This document shows positions 1 through 10,885 of a stretch of DNA of 64,000 bases, one piece after another. The stretch's first letter is position 1; each line of letters begins with the position of its first letter. Source of the stretch: Numida meleagris. Taxonomy: Eukaryota > Chordata > Aves > Galliformes > Numididae. The translations under genes were made by a program, and so were the position numbers. Below the pieces are notes generated by a model. It made no database searches, had not been told where the DNA came from, and saw only the letters and a program-made list of their open reading frames with translations. The DNA lies in the NCBI RefSeq assembly GCF_002078875.1, contig NC_034411.1, positions 53,662,486 to 53,726,485 of the forward strand. Reading direction: 5' to 3'.

Positions 1-1611
1 TAGGTTTGGTTGTGTTTCTTTTTCCTTTTAAAATGGAGATGACTGATATTGCAGCTTTAAAAAGGTGCTTTTATAAATGCTAGCAGTCTGTGTTACCGTG
101 AAGGAAGAATTCGCAGTACCGTGCACTTTGCACCTTTGATACCATTTATTTCCTCTTGCTTCTGCTGAAACTAGCTGGTTTCATTTTCATTTCTGCAGAA
201 CCATAGGGTGCGTTGCATCTCACCCCAGCTTTCCTGCACCAACACATCTCAGTGGTGCCTGGGCTGCAGCCCTTGTGGGGATGTGTGACTCCTAAACCCA
301 AATGCAGAGCCTGCTGTCTTTGGCTGTATTAAAAATGTAACAGAAACATGCTGGGTATAGGCCTAAACATAGTGATGATACAGAGACTGCAGCATTGTCA
401 CTTTTTTAACCCTTTGTTTTCTAGCCTCTCCATGAGACTAGATGTGTTCAGCAAAACTGTCAAGACCTTTATTAGGACATGCATCAGTGCATGGGGTCCC
501 AGGGATGATGAGGAGCTCTCTTCCTCACTATGCAAGGTATGCGACAGGGACTCGAGCTGATGCGGGCTGCAGGCTGCCAAATGTATTTACAGAAAAGAAA
601 ACAATTCTGAGAAGCTGCACCATGGCAGTTCCTGCCATCTAGCCAGCTGGCTGGGCTTGTTTAAGTGTAACACAATTCAAATGTAAATATGCAAAGTGTG
701 CATTGTTTTCAGCAAGGTAAAGTAAGACAGGGGTTGGGGAATTCCACCCTGCCTGTTAGCTTGAGCTTGAGTTGTTCCCCTTGGGCGTGGTTAATGGAGG
801 AGCCCTGACCAACTCCCCGAGAAGCCTAAGGCACAGGTTTTTATAAAGTGCTCTCTCTCCGTCTGCTGACATGTTTTTCAGCACACTGTGTGCCATGCAG
901 GAGGTAAATGCAGAGAGCCAACAGCTACCTGCTCCAGGCACTTCTGCCGACTCCAAATTGGAAGGATTTGTCCAGATAATGAAATGTCTCTTGGTGGACT
1001 CTCATAAAGAAAATGACAGACATTTCTGTACAGGGCTGAGTGTCCATGGTTCCCAGAATGGATCCTGGAGAATTCAGGCATAAGTGTTTGCTGATCCCTT
1101 TTGGACATGGGCCTGGGACAGGCACTTCGATGCCCTGCACAAACAAGGAGACAGTGCCTCTGGCTGCATGGAGACCCACATGATTTCAGGTTCTCAGCAA
1201 AGTTTTCCAGTCAGAACTTAGATGCCTGTGGACTTGGAGCTGCCTGAGTACCCTGTAGGTGTTATGAATAACATACTTGAATTCAAGTACTTGAATGTCA
1301 CTGAAGGTACCCATAATGCAATTATTTCCATGTTTGACTTCTGTTCTACCATGACACAGTGCTGAACTGCTGTGGGATGGTGTTGAGTGTCTTTAGTTGC
1401 AGCTACCTCTCTATCTTTTTTAGTTTTTTCTCAGAAAACTGAAAGCAGACATCCAAGAAAACTATACTGTCATACTGTGCTCCAAAACAGGAAGGTTTAG
1501 AACATTACCTATAGAGACAGACCAGGGCTTCTTAACTGTTGTACAGACCTAGCAATTATATATTTCCTTCAACAGAGCCTCACAAAATACTGTATGGTAT
1601 AGTCTCAGTTC
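1..1611. other. Non-coding sequence without recognised features
   Basis: Only short chance frames are present. I see no exon with protein similarity, no repeat family I can name and no CpG island. Confidence 0.5.
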
Positions 1612-2212
1612 ACAGAATGACAGAACATCATAATTTGGGAGGGATCCACAAGGACCACTGAGTCCAACCTCTAGCTCCACACAGCAACACTTCAAATTCA
1701 AACCCTATGTCTGAGAGCACTGCCCAAACACCCCTTGAACTCCGGCAGCTTGGGGCTGTGCTCACTGCCCTGGGGAGCCTGTGCCATGCCCACCACTCTA
1801 TGATGAAGACCCTTTTCCTAACATCCAGCCTGACCCTTCCCTGACACAGATCCATACTATTCCCAAAGGACAACTGGCCCTTTTGGCTGCCAGGACACAC
1901 TGCTCACTCATGTTCACCTTGTCATCAACCAGAATCCCCAGATCCCTTTCTGTGGGGCTGCTCTCCAGACTCTTGCCCCTCAGTCTCTACGTATAACCAG
2001 TGCTGCCTTGTCTCAGGTGGAAAATCTGGCACTTGCTCTTGTTAAACTAAACTTCGCTTGGCTAGTGATTGCCCAGCCCTTCAATTTGTCAAGATCTCTC
2101 TGCAAGCTCTCTCCACCTTTGAGACAATCAACAACTCTTTTCAATTTAGTGTCATCTGCAAACTCACGTAGCGTACCTTTGAGTCCTTCATCCAGGTCAT
2201 TTAAATTCCTGT
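1612..2212 (-). mobile_element. CR1 LINE fragment, 3' part
   Basis: On the plus strand it begins with the reversed CR1 tail (TCACAGAATGACAGAAC) and continues through the usual CR1 3' region, including ATCCCCAGATCCCTTTCTG and CTTGCTCTTGTTAAAC, to GTGTCATCTGCAAACTCA. It is 5'-truncated, diverged and has no usable frame. Confidence 0.85.
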
Positions 2213-5200
2213 AATCTTATGCACCATACGGTAGCCTTAGATCAGTAAATACAGCTCACTGTATCTCTGTTCAAACGTAACTGTCATTTACTGAGCATTT
2301 CCCTGCCAGGAAGAAACAGTCAGTTTTTGAATACCTGTTGTACCAATATGTTTGCATAATATGCACATACAGATACATAGTATATAGTATTTTTCTCTCT
2401 GGAGAAACAGCTTTAAGGATACCACACGGCCAGAAGACTTCCAATGTCATTCAGGACGCAGTGTTTATATAGGAATGAGCTTTGAAAAGGAGTAAGATCA
2501 TGAACACAATGCTGTGGTGTTTGTGAAAACTCTTCGGTCTGATTCGAAGCATTTATCTGAAAGGATGTTGGATCTTATGGGACAAGAATCCGGGGTGCTT
2601 GTGTAGGTGGCACTGCTCCCCTGATGGATACCAGCCTGGTGCTTGACCGCCTGAAGTTGTTCAGGTGCTCTGGCAGAGATAAGCATCATCGGCGATGACA
2701 TCTGCAGTGCATCACAAGATAACACTTTTTCTGGTGCTTTTTTCAAAATACCTGCCAGGAGCCTAGCTTCAGCCATTGAAATATGCATTTGTACTGTATC
2801 TGGGGCTCAAGCTGTACTCACAGGCAGAACTACGCTGAACTGCCACCCTCTGGAAAACTTTATTAGAACAACTTCATGTTGAGTAGTTTATGTAACTAGA
2901 TCTTAAATGTACTGGCTTTATAGAAACACTTTTAAACCCTTTCCCTTACCTCACCGAAACACTGACTATACAAATTCTTTGAAATTGTTGTACTGGAGCT
3001 ACTCTTTGGCCTGCTGCTGATTTTGTTTGAGAGTGCCATTTCGGAATATAACTTGCCTTGAAAATCAGACCATAGGGGATCTAGGTTGGCACAGGTATTG
3101 TGTCTCTGAGCAAAGATATACCTTTGTTTTTTATCGTTGTCTGCAACATCAGCAGTTTTGAATTCAAGCCTGTCTCCATGTTTTTGAGGGTACTAAGTCA
3201 TTCCTTTGTCTTTGCAGCTGTATTTTTTTTATTTTTTTTTTTGCAGTACACAATAAATGCACCAAAGGAGTGAATTCGGATCTTTATCGTTAGCTTAGAA
3301 GATGTTTCCCAAAGTTAAAAAGAAAAAAAGACTGGTCTGTAGGAAAGCAAGAACAGACAGTATTTTGGCATATATCAACACCTTTTGGGCTGCAAAACAA
3401 ACTATGCCATACTGACTTTTGTACTGAGAGATATTCAGCCTTAAATACGTCACTGGGTTATCAAACTCATTTTTGTCATAGACAGATAATGTGTTGATCC
3501 AAACAGTTGATAGGCACCAAAACTTTTTTTTGGTCTAGGGGCTCAATGCCTGCAAATTTTTTGGTTCCTATTTAGGTCTACTCTTTGCAGCTGACACTGG
3601 GATGAATTGCTTTCTTACACTCTATCAGAAAAAAAAAATAATCCTTCATTACAGAGCACGCAGATGCCATTTTTGCTTGAGAAGAACACGCACACTTCTG
3701 CAACCTTATTGACTTTGCCAGATTCCAAAAGAAAGGCACGTTGAAGGTTTTGCTTGTCTGTTTGAGTCCTTGAAACCACGATTCCCGTTACACATCAGGC
3801 ATGCATCATACATCAGACAGGATTTTCAGGCAACACCAATCGTGACTTGCGCTGCACTGTATAGACCAAAACCTTAGGAGTGTTCTTTCATACCAGGTGG
3901 GGCTGATACTAAGACATCATTACTGGTTGATTGTTCTATACTGAGCGGTATGGCCAAGCCTGTGGCATTCACCGGATCATGCTGCATTGGCTTAACAAAG
4001 GCTCTGCAACTGTGTAAGCCTGTTTAACAGTTACGTGGTGCTGCTGGAAAAGTAAAGATCCTCAGCCTTTTTCTCAGACATCCAACTATGTAAATAAAGC
4101 TGCTAAGTAACAGCGGTGATATAATCATCTTTTTGCATGCAAGAACTTCCTGCTCCTCCTACTCTTCTTCTTTCATTCAAGTGTTGTTTGTGACAGAAAC
4201 TAAGTAAAGACAAGCAGCTTTACACAGATCTGAATGGCAAAAGCGGCATTGCTGTCACTGAGAGAAACCCCTTGAAGCGGAAAGAACACCTCCAGAAAAG
4301 CTTCAGAGGAGAGATGAGAAATAAGCAAAAACAACATGCAGTTCCACCATTCATTCCAACATGAAATAGGGATGGGAAACATAATATTGCATACACTTCA
4401 ACCTTTTGTTTGCTCAAATTCACAGCAAAAAAAACCTACCCTTACATGAGAAACAGTTGTGGCAGTTGAAGTTGTTACCACTCATTGCCAGAGGTTACAA
4501 AAACCCATGCCTCAACGACTTCACAGCTTATCCAAAACTCCTCTGAAAGGCATGTTTATGTCCAGACACCGGATTTTGCATGGAAACAGCTGAAGTCAGC
4601 GTACTCCAACTCCACAATTACTCCAACTGTCCCTGCTCAAGAAACACAGTGTAAAATCTGAAATCGTACCAGCTATATTTGCCAGGAGCACATCATGCTC
4701 CCAGGTCTTAACATAGATGATAGACTGAACTAGTTAAACCACTTTTAAACTAATTTCCTAAATTATCGCATATGAACACTTGTGCTGCTGGAAGACCTAC
4801 AAATTTCCCTCACACCCATCACTAGGGACTGCTGATCCTTCTATTGCTCACAAAAAGAGGTAATAGCTTTCCCATACTTAGCTTTTCTATTATTGTGTCA
4901 AGTGCTCCAGGAACCACCACTTGTGTCCAGGCCATTGGCTGTGGTAATTACTTCCCTCACAGAAGTGTAGTCCCACACATGTGAAACAGCATTAGCATTT
5001 GATTTTCCCTGAAAATATTAGAAATGAAGCCACCAGTGCTTGCACAGACCTCTGGAGGCCTCTAAATACATTGCATGCTGAAGTGAGGGCAATCTGTTAG
5101 AAACTTGTTCCTATTGCTCCTCTTGTGCTTTCAGAAACAGAGGAACGACGAGTATCAGCTCCCCGGGCAGCACGCAGTCACAGCCACCTCAGGTTGTCCC

Positions 5201-5287
5201 AGGTTTGTCCCACTGCCAAGTTCCTCTGTCTCTTGCTACCCAGTGTTCTCAGGCACACCAAAAACATTTATCAGCATTGTTAAGTGA

Positions 5288-5328
5288 ATAATGAGACACA
5301 AAATCTCCAAAATGAGACATAAAATCTC
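5288..5328 (+). repeat. Two-copy tandem duplication of about 20 bp
   Basis: AATGAGACACAAAATCTCC is followed directly by a near copy, AATGAGACATAAAATCTC. It is probably a slippage product. Confidence 0.7.
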
Positions 5329-6165
5329 TTTATAATAGTGTCTCAGCTCCAGCCCACCCCAAGCCCTGAATCCACTGGTACGTCAGCTTTCAAGACTAAG
5401 GCCTATTCAGCACTTAAAGAGGCATTGTGAGCAGAACTATGTCTTAAGACAGGCTAGAATTCTCCATGCCAGAATTCACATCCCAAAACTTCACGAAGCA
5501 CTCAGTTTGTCAGCATATTCTGGCTATCCCACGAAGCCAGAGAATGACTCAGGCTTCTGAGAAAACAGAAGCAGATGAAAAAAACAACTGCGGTTATCTG
5601 GTAGGGCAGAACTGCCTGACATCCTCCCAAATGCAGAGAGCCTGGCCCCCAGCCCCCTTCTTCCCACTGGTGGAGTACAGCAGTGCATGCACTTGTACAC
5701 GCAGCTCTGCAAACAGAACCACTGCGGCCAGCAAGCCATACTGGCAGCCCGCGCTGCTTCCGACCGCAGCCAGCTCCAGTTTCCCCTCATGCTTCAGATG
5801 CTGGGGCCAGCGCAGGCCAAGGCAGCGGCAGATCTGTTTGCAAACAGGATTTCAGCTGTCTTCCTGTTGCACAAGGCAGAACAAACAGAAATGAAAGGGA
5901 TAGCAGCTGGGCTTACACATCTTCACGAAGAATCCATAACCACGCATGCACTCCCTGTACTTGGAAGTAAAATGAAATTTTTCAAGCATTTTGCACATAC
6001 AAAAAGCAGCTAAGGAAATTCACCCACCCTGCAGCAGAGGACGGGCAGCACAGAGCATCATGCTGCTAGCTTGGCCCATGCAACAACTCTTTCTCCCTAG
6101 TCAAGGGAGTATTTTTGCCTGCTTGTAAGAAGTTGCAGTAAGCTAGAAAACAGTCAAAATGGCTT

Positions 6166-6180
6166 CCCCCCCCCCCCCCC
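6166..6180 (+). repeat. C15 homopolymer
   Basis: Fifteen C in a row. The length may be unreliable in assembly. Confidence 0.9.
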
Positions 6181-6457
6181 TCTCCTGGGCTGATTTAGTT
6201 AACATATAATTTCTGTGGAGGAAATAATCACAGCCTGGAGTTGCTGTGCTACTCCTGGCTAATGCTGCATGAAAGAATTCAGGGTACTCCTCACTTACCT
6301 CCTTCAGAAGTCTGGAAGACACACAAAAAAAACCCACATTACACTGCCAGAGATGAATGAGGTGCACTATCATCCATGGTTTTCTGTGCACAATTTAGTC
6401 ACTGAACAAGCTTTAACATGTGAACAAGTGAAAATATTGTCTCTTACAGCTCCATGC

Positions 6458-6484
6458 AAAAAAAAAAAAAAAAAAAAAAAAAAA
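6458..6484 (+). repeat. A27 homopolymer
   Basis: Twenty-seven A in a row. No recognisable retrocopy precedes it, so a processed pseudogene tail is not supported. Confidence 0.9.
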
Positions 6485-7094
6485 TAGTAAAGACAGTAGC
6501 AAAAGCTACAATTGAAAAGCAATGGATTTAGAAACTCTAGCTGGAAAACCTGATCATGTTTACTATATGTTTATGTGCTCTTTCCCTGGTCAAGCTCAAA
6601 AAGCTCTACAGCTGCCTTAAAACTTAAAACTACATTCCTCACTGTAGCTGCTCTGACGAAGCTAAAAGCAATGAGGAATTGCTGCAGCACTGAATTTTCA
6701 GCCACTCCTCCCTACGCAAAGAGGAGAAGCATCACAGGGACATGAAGGGTTCGTGGTTAGAGTAAACTCTGTTGAGGAGATTCAGCAGTGCAGTAAGTAA
6801 AACTGCAATCTTCATATAGAAGCAAATTGTTATTGGTTTTTGCTTTGTTCCTGGAGTGGTGCTTGGTTTATTCTTACAAAGCTGCTCTGAAGCAGCCTAC
6901 TTACACATCCAGCTCTTAGAATGCTTTCATTACTGATCCCCGCTCCAAAGAGTGCGCATTCTCTGACTGAATCATGCAGTAAAATCACTTCTGTCTCACT
7001 GGCATGCTTTCTATTACTTAACTATGCTACTTACAGAAATTCTGTTTGTTTTCATTTCTGCTTGCAAACAAAGAGAGAGAACTATAATAAGAAT

Positions 7095-7650
7095 TATATA
7101 AACTGAAGTATGTTCCTTTATTTTTCACTTTCATGGCACATTTTGATTTGTAAACATTAAAATGCCAGTTCCATTCTTCATACGTTGAAAATAACCACCA
7201 AGTACATTTAAGAGTATTACCTGAGATTTAAAAAAAATAAAAAAAATAGAATAAAAAGAACGGACATCTTCTACCTTAATCATGTACAGTACTGTTTTAG
7301 AGAGAATTACAAAAGGGAATGTTTTTCCAAAATAGGAAAATTTCCTTTCAACTATAAAGATATAGAAAATGCATCAAAATACATAAGAATGATCAGTCTG
7401 ATTCAGAGGATGTTGGAAGTCCTGTCTCCAACAATTCAATTAACACAGCTGCAATGCACATTGCATCAGTCCTGCAGTAGCATGATATCAACGTTGTCAT
7501 GAACACCTTGTAAAAGCAGCTCTCCTTGATAAGTGACAATCTTCCGTCGTTTTGCAGCCTTAAGAGTTCCCACTAGGGCTTCAAAGAGGTTGGCACACTT
7601 TTCATCAGCAAAGAGCACACCAAATTTCACACTCACTTGTCCATCGGCAT
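7095..7650 (-). CDS. ABRACL: ABRACL terminal exon (coding 7650-7466, then 3' UTR)
   Basis: The acceptor TGATTTAG lies at 7651-7658 and coding sequence runs to TGA at 7468-7466. The encoded residues include the conserved lysine/arginine-rich stretch KAAKRRKIVTY. The reading frame stays open about 280 nt further upstream into intron 2, but that part has no similarity to the protein and is intronic. The 3' UTR probably extends to about 7095, some 20 nt past an AATAAA at 7122-7117; that end is inferred. Confidence 0.9.
7117..7122 (-). terminator. Polyadenylation signal AATAAA for ABRACL
   Basis: TTTATT on the plus strand reads AATAAA on the minus strand, about 345 nt past the ABRACL stop. A pyrimidine/GT-rich stretch (TCTCTCTCTTTGTTTG) follows about 40 nt downstream, as expected of a downstream element. 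I saw no canonical AATAAA or ATTAAA closer to the stop. Confidence 0.55.
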
Positions 7651-8741
7651 CTAAATCAAAAACAAAACATGAAAGCATTTGCAGATGTTCCTTCAGTTCA
7701 GAGATTTCCAAGGATACAGAAGTTATAGGGAGGTAAGTCAGAAACCTGGTATCTGACTTCACTTCCAAGAGGTTTGACTTTATAAAGGGAAACATGCTAT
7801 GAATGCCAGTGATAAAATAATAGAGAAAGGTTCTGCTTGCTAGGACTTTCCCTTTTTTTCTTCGGCACGTATCACTGACCATACATCCACCAAGTTTATT
7901 TTTTATTGATGCCCTTCTGAAACCTATAACCACCCCAGGCTATTTTACTTCTTCAAAGCACAAAGAATAAAATTGTTCTAAAGAACCAAAATATTTTAAA
8001 ATGTTTAAAGCGTTCTTGCTTAAACAAGAATTTTAAAATATATACTAATGTCTGCTAAGTTATTCTTAAACATGTAAGAGGAATGTATCGAGTTCTGAAA
8101 AACAAATGAAATTGCATCGGAACTAAAATATATGAGCCGGTCCCACACCCATAAATTAGACAAATATTTGTAAAGAAAGTGGAGTTTTAACAATGAAGAG
8201 CAATCTTAAGAGAGAAGTCTACACTCTAAGCAAATTCCTGCTCCAGCAAGGGGATTGGACTAGATAATCTTTTAAGGTCTCTTCCAATCTCTGATGTTCT
8301 GTGATTCTGTAATTTAGGCATGTGGATGAATTCCTTCCAACAGCGATGAACTGAAGAACATGACCTGTGAAATTCCGAAGTTACCATGGAAGGATGTGAA
8401 ACGTAATGATGCTGTTTATTTGACAGTTGCAGCAAGTATCTTGGGACTTAAAAGGTAATTTGGCTGTTGATTTTAGTAGGGGCAGGACTCCAGGCCTGCC
8501 CCCTCTCTGCTGCAAACACACGTCTAACTTCACAAAAGGATCACTTTAAAGGATGGGTCCTAGGGAATACCATGCAATCCCATATTAAACATATGTGTAG
8601 TACATTATCTGAGCCCATTCAGTTAACATATATCTATGTGATCTATGTGACTATATGATCAGAGATATTACAATGCTTACTTTTGGTCCCCAGCCGTCGA
8701 ATCTCCTCAACTAAGAGGTTAATCTCATGTTCCACGTTCAT
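7466..8741 (-). CDS. ABRACL: ABRACL (costars family protein), complete coding region in two exons
   Basis: The coding sequence joins 8741-8681 and 7650-7466 on the minus strand, giving 61 + 185 = 246 nt, or 81 codons plus TGA. That is exactly the length of human ABRACL. The protein starts MNVEHEINLLVEEIRR and contains VSVKFGVLF, ANLFEALVGTLKAAKRR and ends in DIMLLQD, all close to the known protein (recalled, not searched). ABRACL is a small soluble 'costars' domain protein related to the C-terminus of ABRA/STARS and linked to actin dynamics and cell motility. The splice sites are canonical: donor GTAAGC after exon 2 and acceptor TTTAG before exon 3, splitting an Asn codon. The ATG at 8741-8739 has A at -3. 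A first, non-coding exon probably lies in the CpG island near 9860. The gene is divergent from REPS1, as in human. Confidence 0.95.
8226..8313 (+). mobile_element. CR1 LINE 3' tail in ABRACL intron 2
   Basis: It shows GGGATTGGACTAGATAATCT, TCTCTTCCAATCTCTGATG and the terminal TTCTGTGATTCTGTAAT, the typical end of CR1 on the plus strand. Only the last ~90 bp remain. Confidence 0.8.
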
Positions 8742-8747
8742 TGTGGT
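8681..8747 (-). CDS. ABRACL: ABRACL exon 2 (start exon)
   Basis: The acceptor TTTTAG ends at 8748. Six bases of 5' UTR precede the ATG at 8741-8739. Twenty full codons encode MNVEHEINLLVEEIRRLGTK, and the exon ends one base into an Asn codon before GTAAGC at 8680. The exon is too short to stand out as an ORF and was recognised from protein similarity and splice sites. Confidence 0.93.
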
Positions 8748-9649
8748 CTAAAACACAAAACACATTTTAAACGAAGTTATTAGGAGACATGCAAATCCTT
8801 TGCACGTATTAATCCCAGCCTATTTTCAGTTCACCAGGAACATCACAACATTCTGTAAAACCCAGCCGCCTGAAGGCACATCAGTAGAGGATAATCTGAG
8901 ATTTCAGCCCTGAAAAGATAAAGAGCCTCTACACACCCAGCAACTGTGGGGAAACCAACAGAAGCTAACACCTCAGTACCTCTCAGCACAAACACATAAC
9001 GTACTACTTCCATACAGAGCATCCCAGGCTAACAACTGCTGGCACCTAGAAGGCACCTGGGGACCAACACTATACAAAGCAGCACCAACACGACAACATA
9101 CAGCACAGGCATCGAAGTAAGGACACGGAGAAAGCAAAGCACCAAATGCAGCTCCCACTGGAACAAGGGCTGCAGAGACAGCTGCTGGAGCCGAGCGGGG
9201 TCTGAAAAGGTCTCAGACAGTCCTGAGCCTGTCAGACAACAGCTGGGCATGGAGACCGGCTCTATTGTTCCAGGAAACAGCGCTGCTGCACAGATCTGGT
9301 GAGTACACGGAGTTACAAATCAGTATCCGGATGCATCACAAACTCTTCCTCATACAAGAGCTCCCCTACTTTTGCACTGAGTTAAAGCAGGCAAGAGGTG
9401 AATCCCACAAACTCGCCAGAGCACTAGAGATGCTCCTGCCTAAGTCACCAGGGAAAAGGGGCCCCACGTACGGTACCATCAATAATTTCTCAAACTGCCA
9501 ATTTTACTATTTGACACTGCCGGCTCTTTAATGATGTGCTTTCAACATCACTGAAGGTAACTTTTTTTCCCCTCTAACTTCTAGCTTTCCGAAGTCACAT
9601 CGGCTTAAAATTATCTTCCCCGGTACACGTACACGCTGTCAATTTAGGT

Positions 9650-10045
9650 ACTAAGCTTTAAAGAAGATGGCGACCCGGCGGCCGAGCCCGCCCGCTGCCC
9701 GCGCAGCCCCGCAGCCACCGCTGGGAGCAGCCCGGCTTCACCGCAGCGCTCCCGCCGACAGAGCGCTCCCCGCGGCCGGACGCCCAGGAACAAGCGCGGG
9801 GCGCCGACGCCACTCCCGCCCCGCCGCCGACGCCACCACCACCAGGCTCCGCCACTCACCCGCTCCCACCGCCGCTTTCTACTGCCGGAAGACGCAGGCA
9901 CGAACACCATCCAGCGCCGAAGACGGGGCGAGGGCGGTGGTTATGCGGACTCGCCCCGCCCGGTCGGCAGCGGGAAAGAGGAGGAGCAGCGGGAGCCAGG
10001 GCCGCCCCTCCGCGACCGCCCTGCCGTGGCTGCCCGCACAGTGAG
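9650..10045. promoter_or_regulatory. ABRACL: CpG island, ABRACL promoter
   Basis: About 400 bp is dense in CpG, in sharp contrast to the AT-rich flanks. There is no TATA box. An ETS-type CCGGAAG lies at 9885-9891 near the expected start, GC-box-like CCCCGCCC occurs near 9953, and a YY1-type AAGATGGCG lies at 9664-9672 on the plus strand. This pattern is typical of a TATA-less housekeeping promoter. Confidence 0.75.
9860..9960 (-). other. ABRACL: Probable non-coding exon 1 of ABRACL (5' UTR)
   Basis: On the minus strand a strong donor, G then GTGAGT, lies at 9859-9854 inside the CpG island, with GC-rich sequence before it. Exon 2 carries only six bases of 5' UTR behind an acceptor, so an upstream exon must exist and this is the best donor in the island. 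The transcription start is not determined; the upper limit of about 9960 is a guess. Intron 1 would be 8748-9859 (1.1 kb). Confidence 0.55.
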
Positions 10046-10106
10046 TGGTGCGGTGCTTCCTGGTGATGGGGCAGCAGTTACAGCCCGGCTGGTGTCACCT
10101 ACAAAT

Positions 10107-10152
10107 CACAGAATGACAGAATACCCCGAGCTGGAGAGGGCCCACAAAGATC
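10107..10152 (-). mobile_element. Very short CR1 3' tail
   Basis: CACAGAATGACAGAATACC then GAGCTGGAGAGGGCCCACAA is the last ~45 bp of a CR1 copy (reverse orientation). It is followed at once by a second, longer CR1 in the same orientation. Confidence 0.65.
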
Positions 10153-10885
10153 ATAGAATCATAGAATTGCTTGAGTTAGAAGGGACCTTCTAGGCTAAGG
10201 CCATCTAGTCCAATCCCCGTACAGTGAACAGGGACACCTACAGCTAGATCAGGTTGCTCAGAGCCCCATCCAGCCTGACCTGGAGCATCTCCTGGGACAG
10301 GGCATCCATCACATCTCTAGGCAACCTGTTGCAATGCCCCACCACCGCCCTCACTGTAGAAAACTTCTTTACATCCAGTCTAAATCTGCTCTGTTTCAGT
10401 TTGAAACCAATTCCCCTTGTCCAGTCACAACAGATCCTCCTCAAGTCTGTCCCCTTTCTTATAGACTCCCTTTAGATACTGAAAAGCCTCTCTTAGCTCT
10501 GCCTGGAGCCTTCTCTTCTCCAGGCTGAACAGCCCCAGCTCTCTCAGCCTGTCCTCACAGGAGAGGTGTTCCATTCCGTGTATCATTTTTGTGGCCCTCT
10601 CCAGCAGATCCCTGTCTCTGCTGCACTGAGGACTCCACATCTGGATGCAGTACTCCAGGCGAGGCTTCACCAGCACGGAACAGAGGGGCAGGATCACCTC
10701 CCTCAACCTGCTGGCCACACTTCTTTTGATGCAGCCCAGGATATGGCTGGCTTTTGGGGCCGTGAGGGCACATTGCTGGCTCATGTCCAATTTGCCATTC
10801 AGCAGTACCCCAAAGTCCTTTTCAGAAGAGCTGTGCTCTGTCCTTTCATCCCACAACTTGTATTGATAGCGGGGGGTTGCCAAAC
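10153..10885 (-). mobile_element. CR1 LINE fragment with reverse-transcriptase C-terminal remnant
   Basis: The reversed tail (ATCATAGAATCATAGAATTG) is at the left. On the minus strand, codons from about 10880 to 10430 still read as the CR1 ORF2 C-terminus: [34 protein letters not shown] and [19 protein letters not shown]. The copy is 5'-truncated and so not mobile. It lies only about 150-200 bp upstream of the ABRACL CpG island start region. Confidence 0.92.

Larger units (their letters stand above)
2213..7094. other. Intergenic DNA downstream of ABRACL
   Basis: No gene recognised. A relatively GC-rich patch at 5460-6015 carries overlapping frames of 108 and 142 codons without recognisable domains or a consistent exon structure. 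Simple repeats are listed separately. In human the next gene downstream of ABRACL is HECA; I saw none of its exons here. Confidence 0.5.

Noticed and set aside
5466..6013. Overlapping frames of 142 and 108 codons in a GC-richer patch
   Set aside because: No known domain, competing frames over the same DNA, and no supporting promoter or splice pattern.
6458..6484. A27 run considered as the tail of a processed pseudogene
   Set aside because: No coding similarity upstream and no target-site duplication seen; retrocopies are rare in birds.
7651..7933. Open frame continuing about 280 nt upstream of ABRACL exon 3, giving a 155-codon frame
   Set aside because: The extension begins at GTG, has no similarity to ABRACL, and is separated from the coding part by a good acceptor. 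Joining exon 2 instead gives exactly 81 codons.
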